Positions 43,057 through 44,255 of a stretch of 44,255 nt of DNA are shown here, in pieces (positions within the stretch are counted from its first letter, which is position 1; each line of letters opens with the position of its first letter). The notes beneath the pieces are model-generated. The model searched no databases. It was not told the DNA's origin and was given only the letters and a program-made list of their open reading frames with translations. The stretch lies in the IMG/VR virus record IMGVR_UViG_3300032397_000026, positions 1 to 44,255 of that record. One strand, 5' to 3'. Source of the DNA: a virus. The position numbers were made by a program, and so were the translations under genes.

Positions 43057-43180
43057 TGACAAAAAACAAGATTTCAAAAATATGGAATGGAATGAAGAAG
43101 ACGGAAGTTTAAATGAGGAAGAATCTTTCTGGCTTTTAAAAGAAACCGTAAAAAAAGAAGAAAGGAGATCAATGGCATGA
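43016..43180 (+). CDS. Small acidic protein, 54 residues
   Basis: ATG 43016 follows AAGGAG (43001-43006) by 9 bases; frame ends TGA 43178-43180, overlapping the next ATG. Sequence MEELTFLETEFIYNDKKQDF ... EERRSMA, rich in Glu. Typical of tiny early phage proteins; no function assigned. Confidence 0.55.
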   Translation: MEELTFLETEFIYNDKKQDFKNMEWNEEDGSLNEEESFWLLKETVKKEERRSMA

Positions 43181-43365
43181 ATGAGAATGAGACAATATTA
43201 ATTTCCAGGAAATTTTATGCGGAGAGAGTGAAAGGTGAATTGATTAAATTAGAAAAATACGCATGGGATATTCTTGATGTTAAAACCAGTGGGGAGAGGG
43301 AGGATTTAGCTCAAAAAATATTGAGCATAAAAGAGAATATTTCTCAATGGAAAATACGTTGCTAA
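43177..43365 (+). CDS. Small helical protein, 62 residues
   Basis: ATG 43177 overlaps the previous TGA (ATGA), with AAAGGAG at 43161-43167. Product MNENETILISRKFYAERVKG ... ENISQWKIRC is helical and charged. Translationally coupled to the previous gene. Unknown function. Confidence 0.6.
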   Translation: MNENETILISRKFYAERVKGELIKLEKYAWDILDVKTSGEREDLAQKILSIKENISQWKIRC

Positions 43366-43412
43366 GGATTAATAGGTAGAAACTTTACAAATAAAAATAA
43401 AAGGAGAAAACT

Positions 43413-44045
43413 ATGAAAGTAAAAACTGAACAAGTAAAAAAGAATTTGAGTAAAAATGAATTTTTTGAGGCAGTGACTGGAGTAACCACTTCAGCACCAT
43501 CAAATGCGAAAGCATCATCAATAATTACTATCAGTCCATCTGAACCGGTAAAAACTTTGGTGGATGAAATTGTAAAGTGGAAAAAGATAGAAAAAGAAGC
43601 TAAGGCTGAAAAAGAGTCTCGTGAGATAGTTGTGGTTGACTGGACTCAAAATTTTCAGGATGAAAAAGCTCTAAAAGGTCAATTTCAGAAAAGTTATAAA
43701 GTGGCAGGATTTAAAGAAAGCTTAACGTATGTATCTACGGATTATTTTTCTGCAATCAAAGAAGAAAGTATTCCAGATCTTCAAAAGATTTTTGGGGATT
43801 CTTTTGGGGAATTTATTCAGAAAAAAGTGACAGTATCTTTAAATGAAGAAGTGATGTCAAATCCAGATCTTCAAAAAGAGTTGATGACGTTTATCCCGGT
43901 AAAAAAGTTTAAAGAGTTTTTTACAGCTATTGCTGGTTATTCAACAGTGGATGGCTTTGATCAAAAGATTTTTAGTCTTAAAAAATCTGAAATTGAAAAA
44001 GTTAGAGAGCTGGTTAAACAGAAAAGGGCCTCTCTGAGAGGGTAA
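43413..44045 (+). CDS. Hypothetical protein, 210 residues
   Basis: ATG 43413 behind AAAAGGAG. Lys/Glu-rich, mostly helical: SSIITISPSEPVKTLVDEIV near 35-55, coiled-coil KKIEKEAKAEKESRE, then VVVDWTQNFQDEKALKGQFQ, and a C-terminal FFTAIAGYSTVDGF region. It recalls phage DNA-metabolism accessory proteins but no family can be named. Upstream and downstream genes are small and likely early. Confidence 0.65.
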   Translation: MKVKTEQVKKNLSKNEFFEAVTGVTTSAPSNAKASSIITISPSEPVKTLVDEIVKWKKIEKEAKAEKESREIVVVDWTQNFQDEKALKGQFQKSYKVAGFKESLTYVSTDYFSAIKEESIPDLQKIFGDSFGEFIQKKVTVSLNEEVMSNPDLQKELMTFIPVKKFKEFFTAIAGYSTVDGFDQKIFSLKKSEIEKVRELVKQKRASLRG

Positions 44046-44093
44046 TTTTTTTAAAAAACATTGACAGCTCGACAGAACGGGTATAGGGAGATA

Positions 44094-44132
44094 AATGGAA
44101 AAAAAATTTTTGAAGGGAGGTGAGTTAGGATG
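44094..44132 (+). CDS. Possible 12-codon leader peptide
   Basis: ATG 44094 after AGGGAG encodes MEKKFLKGGELG and ends TGA, overlapping the ATG of the next gene (ATGA). The codons for KGGE contain the next gene's ribosome binding site, so its translation could control that gene. A TTGACA at 44061 upstream lacks a well-spaced -10. Confidence 0.3.
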
Positions 44133-44255
44133 AAGGAAAAGAAGTGGTTTTACTGTCCAATCTGTAAACTCTTTCCAGATGAGATTGAAGAAGTTCTGGA
44201 GAGAGTAACAGAAACAAGAAGGTGGGATGGAGAGTGTTATGAGTTAGTAGAGACA
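44130..44255 (+). CDS. Cysteine-containing small protein, 3' end outside the window
   Basis: ATG 44130 with GGGAGG nine bases upstream; 42 codons are visible and the frame is open at the edge. WFYCPICKLFPDEIEEVLER ... RRWDGECYELVE has CxxC and a third Cys, suggesting a zinc-binding protein. Function unknown. Confidence 0.6.
   Translation, partial: MKEKKWFYCPICKLFPDEIEEVLERVTETRRWDGECYELVET

Noticed and set aside
44061-44087. Promoter from TTGACA and TATAGG
   Set aside because: Spacer of 15 bases and a poor -10 make it unconvincing.

Overview
The window is one side of the genome of an AT-rich tailed double-stranded DNA phage (or prophage) of myovirus type. It has a contractile sheath, tube, split tail-assembly chaperone, tape measure, hub, spike, gp25/J/I-type baseplate proteins and large fibre proteins. 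All recognised genes lie on the + strand, are tightly packed, and are mostly preceded by AGGAG-type ribosome binding sites. TTG start codons are unusually common. TAA, TAG and TGA all end intact genes, so the standard bacterial code is used. Nothing fixes the host. A possible spanin-like pair weakly hints at a Gram-negative one.

Layout: (1) about 1-9.4 kb holds two giant collagen-like (Gly-X-Ser) fibre proteins, one cut by the window edge and one ending in a parallel beta-helix. They are followed by a 1119-residue protein with duplicated glycosidase-like half-modules and a seven-repeat beta-propeller, then small tail genes. (2) 9.4-17 kb is the head-tail connector and neck region. Its adaptor gene contains a 111-residue mini-intein and is followed directly by a free-standing Vsr-like (EDxHD) homing endonuclease. 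(3) 17-33.8 kb is the tail: sheath, tube, chaperone with a frameshift, tape measure, hub, spike and baseplate wedge, and distal proteins. (4) 33.8-35.2 kb is an operator-like gap and an overlapping membrane/coiled-coil pair. (5) 35.2-41.4 kb is a replication module: an SF2 helicase split by a 376-residue intein, an unknown protein, a DnaC-like loader, a DnaB-like helicase and a Toprim primase. (6) 41.4-44.3 kb opens with a consensus sigma-70 promoter and about 600 bases with no intact gene (a structured RNA or a decayed ORF). Very small genes follow, with recent direct repeats.

The strongest candidates for something new are the inteins and their nucleases. The mini-intein is among the smallest conceivable and sits beside a free-standing Vsr-like nuclease. 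A second intein cuts the helicase DECHH box and carries a Vsr-like nuclease with a C2H2 zinc finger instead of the usual LAGLIDADG domain. A remnant of the same nuclease fold is fused to a neck-region gene. Other notable points are a YWNG-type decoration domain shared by sheath, baseplate J and baseplate I proteins, a LysM/J/gp25 fusion protein, and the unexplained transcribed region at 41.6-42.2 kb. All assignments come from reading motifs and gene order; no database search was run.
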